NCBI GenBank assembly: GCA_963169195.1
Contig: CAUJDN010000031.1
Location: 1 to 37,305, forward strand
Direction: 5' to 3'
From: Acidobacteriota bacterium
GTDB taxonomy: Bacteria > Acidobacteriota > Vicinamibacteria > Vicinamibacterales > UBA2999
DNA length: 37,305 nucleotides
In this document: positions 17,575-25,211 of the stretch, piece by piece
Layout of the letters: every line of letters starts with the position of its first letter
Numbering within the stretch: the stretch's first letter is position 1
Made by a program: the position numbers and the translations under genes
Notes under the pieces: generated by a model
Databases searched by the model: none
What the model was told of the DNA's origin: nothing
What the model saw: the letters and a program-made list of their open reading frames with translations, nothing else

Positions 17575-17605
17575 GGGGCTTGGGGCTTGGGGCTTGGGGC
17601 TTGGG
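17575..17605 (+). repeat. Heptamer array GGGGCTT
   Basis: Four perfect GGGGCTT units (17575-17602) plus a partial one fill the whole gap between the asnB start codon (17574) and the TAG stop of the acyltransferase (17606). The units are related to the GGGACTT and GGGGCTT units (complement) at 26166-26221. Confidence 0.9.
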
Positions 17606-18391
17606 CTAATGCGACTCCCGGCGGTCTCTCATCACTCTTGCCGGAATGCCCGTCGCGATGGCGAACTCCGGGATCTCTCCCACCACCACCGCGCCGGCGC
17701 CGATGATGGCGTCGCGGCCAATCGTCGAGCCGTCGGTGACCACGACGTGCGTGCCCAGCCAGACGCCGTCGCCCACGTCGATGCCGCGGGCGGTCCGGCC
17801 CTGCTCGAGCACGGGGATGTCCACCCGATCGTACAGGTGATCCCCGCCCACCAGGTAGGTGTAGGCCGCCATGAGGATGCGCTTCCCCACCCGCACGCGC
17901 GAGGCCGAGAAGATCTCGCAGTTGAAGCCGAGGTTCGCGTTGTCCTCGATGAGGATGTCGCCGTTCTTGCAGCTCAGGATGGTGTTGCGTCCGACGAACA
18001 CGCCGTTGCCGATCACGAGGCCGCGGTTGTCGGTGCCCTTCGCGTCGAGGCAGCACTGGTCGTCGATGACTACGTTGTCGCCGATCTCGATCTTGTGGGG
18101 ATGGCGCAGCGTGACGTTCACGCCGAAGACGACATTCCTCCCGACGCGGCCCATCACCAGCGGGTAGAGCTTCGCGCGGAGGAACAGGCCGAGCGCGCCG
18201 GGGACCCAGCTCGCCAGCAGCAGGACCAGCTCGTACCGGACCAGGGGCCACAGGCCGGGGCGCCCGATCACCAGCTCCCGGTACTTGTCCACCCTGGAGC
18301 GCTTCTCGTCGAACAGCTCCTGCTGAATGACCGTGATGCGCGGATCGTGCCCGCGCGTCGGCCTACTGGTCGGCCTACTGGTGCCTGGCAC
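17606..18391 (-). CDS. Hexapeptide-repeat acyltransferase
   Basis: A 261-residue left-handed beta-helix (LbH) protein. An N-terminal helical part with a hydrophobic segment (VRYELVLLLASWVPGALGLF, about 52-71) is followed by hexapeptide repeats (IGDNVVIDDQCCL, IGNGVFVGRNTIL, DVGDGVWLGTHVVV, IGRDAIIGAGAVV) and a C-terminal TGIPARV. These are hallmarks of O-acetyl or other acyl-CoA-dependent transferases of sugars. The annotated GTG start lies inside a GGTGCCAGGCACC palindrome with AGGGG five bases upstream; the first 17 residues come from a duplicated 12-base sequence and are not family-like, so the start is uncertain. It would modify the glycan made by its neighbours. Confidence 0.82.
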   Translation of the reverse strand: MPGTSRPTSRPTRGHDPRITVIQQELFDEKRSRVDKYRELVIGRPGLWPLVRYELVLLLASWVPGALGLFLRAKLYPLVMGRVGRNVVFGVNVTLRHPHKIEIGDNVVIDDQCCLDAKGTDNRGLVIGNGVFVGRNTILSCKNGDILIEDNANLGFNCEIFSASRVRVGKRILMAAYTYLVGGDHLYDRVDIPVLEQGRTARGIDVGDGVWLGTHVVVTDGSTIGRDAIIGAGAVVVGEIPEFAIATGIPARVMRDRRESH

Positions 18392-18475
18392 CGTTACCCC
18401 TGATCCTGTGGCAGAAATTGCAAGGGTGGCAGCTATGGCAGCGATTTTCCATGTTACCGTGCCAGGCCCCGGCCA
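18357..18475. repeat. Tandem duplication plus MITE-like inverted-repeat element
   Basis: GTCGGCCTACTG is tandemly duplicated (18357-18368 and 18369-18380) next to a segment of about 95 bases (18381-18475). The segment's ends are imperfect inverted repeats: GCCTGGCACCGTTAC on the left and the complement of GCCTGGCACGGTAAC on the right. The interior is lower in G+C than its surroundings and codes for nothing recognisable. It lies between the acyltransferase and GT2 genes and provides the start region of the former. Confidence 0.5.
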
Positions 18476-19468
18476 TCAGCCGTCGACCGTCGCGAACTCC
18501 GTCGTCTGCCGGATCTCGCGGATGACGTAGGTGGGCTTGTTCTGCGACTCGTAGTAGGTGCGCGCCAGCAGTTCCGCCAGCAGGCCGAAGGTGACCAGCT
18601 GCACGCCGATGAAGAGCAGCATCATGCCGAGCAGCAGCAGCGGCCGGTCGCCAATGGCCTGGCGCTCGAACAACCGCACGTAGCCGAGATACCCGGTGAT
18701 GAGCGTGCCCAGGCCGAAGGCGCCCAGCCCCAGCAGGCCGAAGATCTGCAGCGGCCGCGTCGAGTAGTTCAGCAGGAACTTCACGGTGGCGAGGTCCAGG
18801 ATCACGCGGATCGTGCGTGACAGGCCGTACTTCGACGAGCCGGCCTCCCGCGCGCGGTGGTTCACCACCACCTCGTCGATCGACACGCCCTGCTGGCTGG
18901 CGATGGCGGGCAGGAACCGGTGCATCTCCCCGTAGAGCCTGAGCGGCTTGATGACCTCGGCGCGGAACACCTTGAGCGAGCAGCCGTAGTCGTGCAGCTC
19001 CACGCCCGTGGCCCACGAGATGAGCTTGTTGGCCAGGATGGACGGGACACGGCGCGTGATGAACGTGTCCTTCCGGTCCTTCCGCCAGCCGCAGACGATG
19101 TCGTGGCCGGCCTCGATGCGGGCGACCATCTGCGGGATGTCGCGCGGGTCGTTCTGGAGATCCCCGTCGGAGAGCACCACGAGGCGCCCGCGCGCGTAGG
19201 CGATTCCGGCGGCAAACGCCGCGGTCTGCCCGAAGTTGCGGCGAAAACGGATGACGCGCAGCCGCGGATCGCGGGCCTGGAAGCCCGCCAGCTGCGGGAA
19301 CGTGTCGTCGCGGCTCCCGTCGTCCACGATGACGAGCTCGTAGCTGCGCCCATACTGACCGAGCACCTCGGTCAGCTCGTCATACAGACGCGTGATGTTG
19401 GGCGACTCGTTGTAGACCGGGATGACGATCGAGAGCTCGGGAGTCATCGAGCGAGGCAATCGGGTCAT
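18476..19468 (-). CDS. GT2 glycosyltransferase, ArnC/GtrB/DPM1-like
   Basis: A 330-residue membrane-anchored GT-A glycosyltransferase. It has SIVIPVYNESPN at the N-terminus, the nucleotide-binding VDDGS (48-52), LSDGDLQNDP (99-108) carrying the metal-binding acidic residues, and a KYGLSRTIRVILDL juxtamembrane segment followed by two membrane helices (about 244-266 and 277-302). Such enzymes load a sugar from an NDP donor onto undecaprenyl or polyprenyl phosphate, giving the substrate for GT-C enzymes like the GT39-type protein encoded divergently at 19483. The start ATG has GAAGGA seven bases upstream; an alternative ATG lies at 19447. Only 14 bases separate it from the divergent gene. Confidence 0.88.
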   Translation of the reverse strand: MTRLPRSMTPELSIVIPVYNESPNITRLYDELTEVLGQYGRSYELVIVDDGSRDDTFPQLAGFQARDPRLRVIRFRRNFGQTAAFAAGIAYARGRLVVLSDGDLQNDPRDIPQMVARIEAGHDIVCGWRKDRKDTFITRRVPSILANKLISWATGVELHDYGCSLKVFRAEVIKPLRLYGEMHRFLPAIASQQGVSIDEVVVNHRAREAGSSKYGLSRTIRVILDLATVKFLLNYSTRPLQIFGLLGLGAFGLGTLITGYLGYVRLFERQAIGDRPLLLLGMMLLFIGVQLVTFGLLAELLARTYYESQNKPTYVIREIRQTTEFATVDG

Positions 19469-19475
19469 TATATAT
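19469..19475 (+). promoter_or_regulatory. TATATAT -10-like sequence in a 14-base divergent gap
   Basis: The gap between the divergent starts at 19468 (minus) and 19483 (plus) is A+T-rich. TATATAT ends seven bases before the plus-strand GTG, the spacing expected for a leaderless start. On the minus strand the same bases read TATAAT overlapping the ATG, too close to serve that gene. Confidence 0.4.
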
Positions 19476-19482
19476 CCTTCGC

Positions 19483-20967
19483 GTGCCGCGCTTCGACATC
19501 CTTTCGCGCCGGGTCGGCGGGCTGGCTCTCCTGGTGGGCCTGGCCGCCGCGGCCCTCTATGCCCGCGCGGGGCTCACGCTGAGCCACTACGACGCCAAGG
19601 CCCATCTGGTGGTGTCCCGGCGCATCCTCGACAGCATCACGCCCGGCTGGGAGCAGATTGGCGCCGTCTGGCTGCCACTCCCTCACGTGCTGAACATGCT
19701 GCCGGTTCAGGTGGACGCCCTCTACCGGACCGGTGCCTTCGCCATCCTCGTATCCATCGTGTCGCTCGGGCTGGGCGCCGCGGCCATCACCGCCATCGTG
19801 ATGCGCCTGACCGGATCGCGCGCGGGCGCGGTGCTGGGCGCCGTGCTGTTCGCAACCAACCCCAACGTGCTCTATCTGCACGCCACGCCGATGACCGAGC
19901 CGCTGCTCTTCGGCACGACGCTCGTGTGCGCCTGGCTGCTCACGAACTGGGCCACCGCGCCGAGCCTGGCCGTGCCGCGCGTGCTGGGCTGGTGGATGGT
20001 GGCGGCCTGCCTGACACGCTATGAAGCCTGGCCCATCGTCGGCTTGATGGTACCGCTGGCCCTGTTCGCGCGCTGGCGGCGCGGCACACCGGCGCGAGAC
20101 CTGGGACCGGCCGCATGGCAGATGGCGCGGTACCCGATTGGGGCGGCCGCGTTCTTCGTGCTCCTGAGTCGTGTCACCGTGGGCGAATGGTTCGTCAGCG
20201 GCGGGTTCTACGTCCCGGACCCGGAACTGCAGGGACAGCCGGCCGTGGTGTGGGCAAAGATCCTCGAAGGCACCCGCGACCTGGGCGGCGTGTGGATCGT
20301 CCGCCTGGCGCTCGCGTCGGTCGCCGCCGTCGGGCTCGCGGCCTGGTTCTGGCGCCAGGGCGCGGCGCTCCTGGTCCCGCTCGGGATGTTCGCCGCAGCG
20401 GCCCTTCCCTTCTCGGCCTACCTCTCGGGACATCCCTTCCGCATCCGCTACGAGATTCCCCTCGTGGTGGCGTCAGCCTTGGCGGCGGGGCTCGGCGTGG
20501 GCCTGACGCGCCGCGCGGCACCGGTCGTGGCCCTCATCGCGCTCGTCCTCGTGGGACGTGAAGCGCGCCCCTTCGACACGGACACGCCGATGACGCGCGA
20601 GGCGCAGCGGGACCGCGCGAACGGCATCGGCCGGCAGGCCGTCACCGCGTGCCTGGCGCGCGACTACCGGGGCGAAACCATCTTCGCCAGCATGGGCTCG
20701 CTCGCGCACTACATGCAGGAGCTGTCGTCGATCGGGCTCGGCATCCGGGACTTCCTCCACGAAGGCAACCACCCGATGTGGGACCACGCGGTCGTCGTGG
20801 GCGGCGCGCCCTTCGCGGGGTGGATGCTCGTGGAGGAAGCCGCCGAGGGCGGCGACGTGCTCGCGCAGCAGATCCGCGCGAACCCCGCGTTCACCGACGG
20901 CTACGAGCGCGTGTGCGAGGGGGGGAACGTGGCGCTGTACCGGCGGATCCGACAGAGTCGGCAGTAG
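19483..20967 (+). CDS. GT39-like membrane glycosyltransferase
   Basis: A 494-residue polytopic protein with about nine membrane segments. The first periplasmic loop contains LSHYDAKAHLVVSRRILDS and GWEQIGAVWLPLPH; the Asp and His pattern resembles the catalytic loop of PMT/ArnT-type GT-C transferases, which use polyprenyl-phosphate sugars. A segment with TPMTEPLLFGTTLVCAWLL and a C-terminal soluble region of about 130 residues follow. The neighbouring GT2 gene could supply the lipid-linked donor. The acceptor is unknown. Start GTG; no Shine-Dalgarno. The TAG stop opens hairpin array D. Confidence 0.78.
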   Translation: MPRFDILSRRVGGLALLVGLAAAALYARAGLTLSHYDAKAHLVVSRRILDSITPGWEQIGAVWLPLPHVLNMLPVQVDALYRTGAFAILVSIVSLGLGAAAITAIVMRLTGSRAGAVLGAVLFATNPNVLYLHATPMTEPLLFGTTLVCAWLLTNWATAPSLAVPRVLGWWMVAACLTRYEAWPIVGLMVPLALFARWRRGTPARDLGPAAWQMARYPIGAAAFFVLLSRVTVGEWFVSGGFYVPDPELQGQPAVVWAKILEGTRDLGGVWIVRLALASVAAVGLAAWFWRQGAALLVPLGMFAAAALPFSAYLSGHPFRIRYEIPLVVASALAAGLGVGLTRRAAPVVALIALVLVGREARPFDTDTPMTREAQRDRANGIGRQAVTACLARDYRGETIFASMGSLAHYMQELSSIGLGIRDFLHEGNHPMWDHAVVVGGAPFAGWMLVEEAAEGGDVLAQQIRANPAFTDGYERVCEGGNVALYRRIRQSRQ

Positions 20968-21140
20968 GCGCGCCGCGTGGGCCTCGCTCCGCTCGGTAAG
21001 GGCCGCGCTTTCGCGCGGTAGGGAAACGTCCCCACGGCGCGAAGCGCCGCCCTCCCCGCGGCGAAGCCGCGCCCGCGCAATGGGCCCACGGCGCGCCAGC
21101 GCTGCCCACGCGGCAAAGCCGCGCCCAGCCGGCGCGCCTA
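20965..21140. repeat. G+C hairpin array D between convergent genes
   Basis: The array runs from the TAG stop of the GT39-like gene (TAGGCGCGCC) to the CTA stop of suhB (GGCGCGCCTA), so its ends are inverted copies of each other. It contains GGCGC-GAA-GCGCC, GCGGC-GAA-GCCGC, GCGGC-AAA-GCCGC and CCGCGC-TTTC-GCGCGG hairpins, and the core variant CTCGGTAAGGG at 20992-21002. There is no coding potential. Confidence 0.75.
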
Positions 21141-21923
21141 CCTCGCGCCTCTGTAAATCTCCAGCATCCGCTCGTGCAGGAGGCCGTTGGACGCGAGGAT
21201 GTGGCCGTTGGCGGGCACCCAGGGGCCGCCGTCGAGGGCGGTGACGCGGCCACCGGCCTCCTGGACGATGAGCGCGCCGGCCATGGTGTCCCAGGGCTGG
21301 AGGCTCTCCTCCCAGAAGCCGTCCATGCGGCCCGCGGCGACGTAGCAGAGATCGATGGCCGCCGAGCCCAGGCGACGCACGGCGCGGGCGCGGCTGATGT
21401 AGGCACCGAACACCTTCAGGTAGCGCTCCGGCTGCTGCTGCACGGTATAGGGGAACCCCGTCACGAGCAGCGCGTCGATGATGTCCGGCGTCGCCGACAC
21501 CTTCATCGGCTCGCCGTTCAGCCATGCGCCGACACCACGCTCCGCCGTGAAGAGTTCCTGGCGCGTGGCGTCGTAGATGGCCGCCACTTCCGCCTGGCCG
21601 TCGATCTCCAGGGCGAGCGACGCGCAGAAGATGGGCAGGCCGTGCGCATAGTTCGTGGTGCCGTCCAGCGGATCGAAGACCCAGCGGCACCGCGCGCCCG
21701 TGGCCGCACCCCCCATTTCCTCGGCCAGCACGTCGTGATCGGGGAACCGCTCCGCAATCATCGCGCGGAACATGCGCTCCACTTCCAGATCGACCTCGGT
21801 CACGAGATCGATGGCGCCCTTCTTGTCCACGCGGACGCCCGATCGGAACTTCGACAGGTGGATGCCACCGGCGCGGACAACGGCTTCGACCGCGGTGGCC
21901 AGGAAGGCAGGATCGGGGCTCAC
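21138..21923 (-). CDS. suhB: Inositol monophosphatase family protein
   Basis: A 261-residue Mg-dependent phosphatase of the IMPase/SuhB family. It has LVTEVDLEVE (substrate loop), the metal-binding EE at 68-69 (VLAEEMGG), the signature DPLDGTTNY (84-92), and the second signature QPWDTMAGALIVQEAGG near the C-terminus. It hydrolyses inositol-1-phosphate or related sugar phosphates; in proteobacteria SuhB also acts in rRNA antitermination, and which role applies here cannot be judged. Its ATG overlaps the stop codon of the anti-sigma kinase gene upstream (ATGA). Its TAG stop closes array D. Confidence 0.9.
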   Translation of the reverse strand: MSPDPAFLATAVEAVVRAGGIHLSKFRSGVRVDKKGAIDLVTEVDLEVERMFRAMIAERFPDHDVLAEEMGGAATGARCRWVFDPLDGTTNYAHGLPIFCASLALEIDGQAEVAAIYDATRQELFTAERGVGAWLNGEPMKVSATPDIIDALLVTGFPYTVQQQPERYLKVFGAYISRARAVRRLGSAAIDLCYVAAGRMDGFWEESLQPWDTMAGALIVQEAGGRVTALDGGPWVPANGHILASNGLLHERMLEIYRGAR

Positions 21924-22363
21924 GATTCGGTCGGAACCGCCTTCAGCTTCTTCAGCATGCGCACTTCCATGCCCCCCTCGGAGGCACGCTGCAGGGTCAC
22001 ATCGTCCATGTAGTTGCGCATGAAGAGGATGCCGCGGCCGCTGCCCTTCATGATGTTCTCGGGGGCCAGCGGGTCCGGGATGTCCTCGGGGTCGAACCCC
22101 TCGCCCTGGTCCGCGACGCGGACGGTCATGTGATCCCGGGGCTCCACGGTGAACTCGACGATGACGCGCTTGGCCTGGTCGTTCTGGTTGCCGTGCTTGA
22201 TGGCGTTGACCACCGACTCGCGCACGGCCACGCTGACCTCGTAGAGCTGATCCTCGTCGAGGCCGGTGAGGCGGCCGATGTAGTCGCTGACGACCTGGAC
22301 GAAGTCCAGCATGTCGAACGCGCTGCAGAACTCCAGTCGGACGGTGGGAGGCGACGGGCTCAT
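21920..22363 (-). CDS. Anti-sigma regulatory factor, RsbW/SpoIIAB-type ATPase
   Basis: A 147-residue HATPase_c protein of the serine kinase/anti-sigma type. The N box is VRESVVNAIKHGNQN (about 47-61), the G1 box is VADQGEGFDPED, and G2 lies in KGSGRGILFMRNYMD. Family members bind and inactivate sigma factors and phosphorylate an anti-anti-sigma STAS protein, in the cytosol. Neither partner is encoded nearby; instead it is translationally coupled to suhB. Starts at ATG 22363 and reads away from aroA, with a 91-base divergent gap between them. Confidence 0.86.
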   Translation of the reverse strand: MSPSPPTVRLEFCSAFDMLDFVQVVSDYIGRLTGLDEDQLYEVSVAVRESVVNAIKHGNQNDQAKRVIVEFTVEPRDHMTVRVADQGEGFDPEDIPDPLAPENIMKGSGRGILFMRNYMDDVTLQRASEGGMEVRMLKKLKAVPTES

Positions 22364-22447
22364 CGGGTCCCGCGTTCGGGGGCGCGCCGGACGTTCAACA
22401 TCTGTGCGCGTTTAAGTACCATAGCGCCCGAAAGCCGGTCAAGTTGC

Positions 22448-22453
22448 TATAGT
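22448..22453 (+). promoter_or_regulatory. Candidate -10 element for aroA
   Basis: TATAGT ends seven bases before the GTG at 22461 and one base before the GTG at 22455. If it is the promoter, transcription starts at about 22461 and that GTG is the real, leaderless start. No -35 match or Shine-Dalgarno is visible. Confidence 0.45.
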
Positions 22454-22454
22454 T

Positions 22455-23747
22455 GTGCCAGTGCCTCTCGTGATTGCCCCGGCTGGGACGGTGCGGGGCC
22501 GGATCCAGGTTCCCGGCGACAAATCCATCTCGCATCGCTATGCGATCTTATCGGCACTGGCCGACGGTCGCTCCACGATCGCCAACTATGCGCCCGGAGC
22601 CGACTGCCAGTCCACACTGGCCTGCCTGGCGGCCCTTGGGGTGATGGTCGAGCGCCCGGCCGGCCCCGACGGCCGCGTCGGGATCACCGGTCGCGGCCTG
22701 GGCGGGCTGGTCCCACCCGCCGCCCCCCTGGACTGCGGCAACTCCGGCACGACGCTGCGGCTGATGGCCGGTGTGCTGGCCGCGCACCCCTTCGACGCCA
22801 CCTTGTTCGGCGACGCGTCGCTCTCGCGCCGTCCCATGCGCCGGGTGATGGTGCCGCTCTCCGAGATGGGCGCGAGGTTCGAGGCCGCCCCGGGCGACCG
22901 CCCGCCGGTCCTCATCCACGGTGCGCGCCTGCGCCCCATCCATTACCGGCCGGACGTCCCCAGCGCCCAGGTGAAGAGCGCCGTGCTGCTGGCGGGCCTG
23001 CAGACCGAGGGGACCACGGCGGTGACCGAGCCGGCGTCCACACGCGACCACACCGAGCGGGCGCTGGACGCGTTCGGGATTCCGCCGCAGGTGGCAGGGC
23101 GGACCATCTCGGTCCAGGGCGGGCGTCGGCTGGTGGCGCAGGACCTGACCGTGCCGGGCGACCTCTCGTCCGCGGCGTTTCCGGCCGTGGCGGCCGCGGC
23201 GCTGGCGGGTTCGGACGTGACCATCGACGGCGTCGGCCTCAATCCCAGCCGCGCGGCCATCCTGGATCTGCTGCGCCGCTTTGGCGCCGTCGTGGACGCG
23301 CAGGTCACCACGGTGCGCCACGGCGAGCCCGTGGGCCACATCCGTGTGCGGCACGGGGCGCTCGAGCCGGTGGAGGTGCGGCCGGACGAGGTGCCGGACG
23401 TGATCGATGAGCTGCCCGTGCTGGCGGCCCTGGCCACGTTCGGCGGCGGCCTCACGGTGGGCGGCGCGGGCGAGTTGCGCGTCAAGGAAAGCGATCGGAT
23501 CTCGGCCCTCGTCGGCGGCCTCCGGGCCATGGGCGCCGACGCCGACGAGCGCCCGGATGGCTTCACGATCCGGCCGACCCGGCCGCTGGCCGGCGGCGTG
23601 GTGGACGCGCACGGCGACCACCGCCTGGCCATGGCCTTTGCCATCGCCGCGCTCGGCGCGACCGGCCCGACCACCATTGCGGGCGCAGAGGTCGTGGCGG
23701 TGTCCTACCCCTCGTTCTTCGACGATCTCGACCGGCTGCGCGCGTGA
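22455..23747 (+). CDS. aroA: 3-phosphoshikimate 1-carboxyvinyltransferase (EPSP synthase)
   Basis: A 430-residue EPSP synthase, joining shikimate-3-phosphate and PEP in the sixth step of the shikimate pathway. Landmarks are the PEP/S3P site PGDKSISHR (20-28), CGNSGTTLRLMAG, SQ-equivalent SAQVKSAVLLAGL, RVKESDR and DHRLAMAFAIAAL. The NSGT motif rather than NAGT is closer to class II enzymes. The true start may be the GTG at 22461, two codons later. The stop overlaps the aroK start (GTGA), so the two are translationally coupled. Confidence 0.93.
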   Translation: MPVPLVIAPAGTVRGRIQVPGDKSISHRYAILSALADGRSTIANYAPGADCQSTLACLAALGVMVERPAGPDGRVGITGRGLGGLVPPAAPLDCGNSGTTLRLMAGVLAAHPFDATLFGDASLSRRPMRRVMVPLSEMGARFEAAPGDRPPVLIHGARLRPIHYRPDVPSAQVKSAVLLAGLQTEGTTAVTEPASTRDHTERALDAFGIPPQVAGRTISVQGGRRLVAQDLTVPGDLSSAAFPAVAAAALAGSDVTIDGVGLNPSRAAILDLLRRFGAVVDAQVTTVRHGEPVGHIRVRHGALEPVEVRPDEVPDVIDELPVLAALATFGGGLTVGGAGELRVKESDRISALVGGLRAMGADADERPDGFTIRPTRPLAGGVVDAHGDHRLAMAFAIAALGATGPTTIAGAEVVAVSYPSFFDDLDRLRA

Positions 23748-24244
23748 AGACGGACAAGATCTACCTGGTGGGCTTCATGGGGGCCGGCAAGTCCACGCTC
23801 GCCCGCGGGCTGGCGAAACGGCTGGACTGGCGGGTCGAGGACATCGACGAACGGATCGAGCGGCACGAGCGCAAGGACGTCGCCAGCATCTTCCGGCAGC
23901 ACGGCGAGCCGTACTTCCGCGTAGCGGAACGCGCGGCCCTCATCGACCTGCTGCCCCAGCGCGGCACGGTGGTGGCCACCGGCGGCGGCACGTTCGTCGA
24001 TCCAGCCAATCGCGAGCTGATGCTGCGCGACGGCGTGGTCATCTGGCTGGACGTCCCCTTCTCGACCATCCTCGACCGGGTCCCGCTGGACGGCCGCCGG
24101 CCCCTGGCCTCGGACCGCGCCGCGCTGGAGGCGCTTTATAATCAGCGCCTCGCCGCCTATCGTCTGGCCCACGTCCGGGTCGATGCGGGCCGCGGTCCCG
24201 TGGATCTGCTGGTCGACCAAATCGTGGACGGGCTGGAAACCTGA
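23744..24244 (+). CDS. aroK: Shikimate kinase
   Basis: A 166-residue P-loop kinase that phosphorylates shikimate to shikimate-3-phosphate, the substrate of the preceding gene product. It has the Walker A GFMGAGKST (10-18), the DID shikimate/Mg residues (VEDIDERIE), FR-x8-F in FRQHGEPYFRVAE, the Walker B GGGTF region (VVATGGGTF) and the lid Arg in DGRRPLA. Size is normal. Starts at GTG inside aroA's end and shares one base with the following ATG. Confidence 0.93.
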   Translation: MKTDKIYLVGFMGAGKSTLARGLAKRLDWRVEDIDERIERHERKDVASIFRQHGEPYFRVAERAALIDLLPQRGTVVATGGGTFVDPANRELMLRDGVVIWLDVPFSTILDRVPLDGRRPLASDRAALEALYNQRLAAYRLAHVRVDAGRGPVDLLVDQIVDGLET

Positions 24245-24987
24245 TGCGCTACCTCGTGATCAGCGACATTCACGCGAACCTCGAGGCCTTCGAGGCGGTG
24301 ATGGCGGCGGCCTCGCCTCTGGGCTGGGACCGCGTGCTCGTCCTCGGCGACCTGGTCGGGTACGGCGCGGATCCCAACGCCGTCATCGACCGCGTGCGCG
24401 CGATGGCGCCGCACGCGGTCATCCGCGGCAACCACGACAAGGTGGGATCGGGCGTCGAGTCGGCGGACGGTTTCAACGCCGTGGCGCGCAGCGCCATCCA
24501 CTGGACGCTGGACGCCCTCACCGACGAGAACCGCGCCTGGCTGGCGGCGCTGCCGGCCGGCCCGGTGCAGGTGGACGAGGTGATCGAGATCTGCCACGGC
24601 ACCCCCTTCGACGAGGACGCCTACGTCTTCGACGATCTGGACGCGCTGCGCGCGCTGCACGCCTCGAAGCGCCAGCTGTGCCTCTTCGGCCACACGCACG
24701 TGCAGGTGGGCTACAGCCTCGCGAACAGCCAGTTCGCGGTGGAAACGGCCAGCGACGTGCGTCCCCTGGAGGTGGCCCTCGACGGCCAGGCCCGCTACCT
24801 GCTCAACCCCGGCTCGGTGGGCCAACCGCGCGACGGCGACCCGCGCGCCGGCTTTGCGCTGGTGGACACCGAGCAGCAGCGCGCCACGATCCACCGCATC
24901 CCCTACGCCGTGGCGCAGGCGCAGGCGCGCATTCTCGAAGCGGGACTGCCCGAGATTCTGGCGGAGCGGCTGGGGGTGGGACGGTGA
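24244..24987 (+). CDS. Metallophosphoesterase, YfcE/calcineurin-like
   Basis: A 247-residue binuclear-metal phosphoesterase. All family motifs are visible: ISDIHANLEA (DxH, 8-10), VLGDLVGYGADP (GD), RGNHD, CHGTPF and FGHTHVQ (GHTH), then NPGSVGQPRDGDPRAGFAL. The physiological substrate of this DUF2437-free, stand-alone type is unclear; phosphodiesters or nucleotides are likely. It is co-translated with aroK (TGATG overlap), a linkage that is probably positional. It converges on the ccm operon, separated by a 65-base gap with a hairpin. Confidence 0.87.
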   Translation: MRYLVISDIHANLEAFEAVMAAASPLGWDRVLVLGDLVGYGADPNAVIDRVRAMAPHAVIRGNHDKVGSGVESADGFNAVARSAIHWTLDALTDENRAWLAALPAGPVQVDEVIEICHGTPFDEDAYVFDDLDALRALHASKRQLCLFGHTHVQVGYSLANSQFAVETASDVRPLEVALDGQARYLLNPGSVGQPRDGDPRAGFALVDTEQQRATIHRIPYAVAQAQARILEAGLPEILAERLGVGR

Positions 24988-24992
24988 GTTGC

Positions 24993-25036
24993 GCCCATTG
25001 ATGATTGCCTGTTGATGATTGACAATCGCAATGGGC
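24993..25036. terminator. Hairpin built from GATTG repeats, convergent gene end
   Basis: GCCCATTG (24993-25000) pairs with CAATGGGC (25029-25036), and GATTG (25003-25007) with CAATC (25023-25027), enclosing a 15-base loop that itself repeats TTGATGATTG. It lies exactly between two convergent stop codons (24987 and 25053), so it may terminate or protect both transcripts. There is no T tract, so intrinsic termination is uncertain. Confidence 0.55.
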
Positions 25037-25052
25037 TGCGGCGCGAGCGCAC

Positions 25053-25211
25053 TCAGTGCCTGGCCGCTTCCTTGCGCTCGCGCCGTTTCAGTTCGGCCGC
25101 AAAGGCGTCCTGCGCGGCCCGCGAGCCCAGCACCCAGCCAATCACGACCCCGACGAGGATGCTGAACGGGATGTAGATGAAGTGCGCGGCGGACGGAATG
25201 CCGATCTCCAT
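25053..25211 (-). CDS. 52-residue single-pass membrane protein at the end of the ccm operon
   Basis: A small frame of 52 residues. A polar N-terminus (MEIGIPSAAHF) is followed by one membrane helix (about 11-30, including SILVGVVIGWVLGS), then a basic helical tail ELKRRERKEAARH. The ATG directly abuts the TAG stop of the ccmD-like gene (TAGATG), so it is co-translated. I do not recognise a family. Membrane topology and tail resemble small Ccm-associated proteins such as CcmD, but it lacks the CcmD sequence pattern. Confidence 0.72.
   Translation of the reverse strand: MEIGIPSAAHFIYIPFSILVGVVIGWVLGSRAAQDAFAAELKRRERKEAARH

Noticed and set aside
18381..18475. Insertion sequence remnant
   Set aside because: No transposase fragment is seen in any frame; only the short imperfect terminal repeats support a non-autonomous element.
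24137..24142. TATAAT inside aroK as an internal promoter
   Set aside because: A good hexamer, but it codes for Tyr-Asn in a normal aroK region, has no -35, and lies over 100 bases from the next start.
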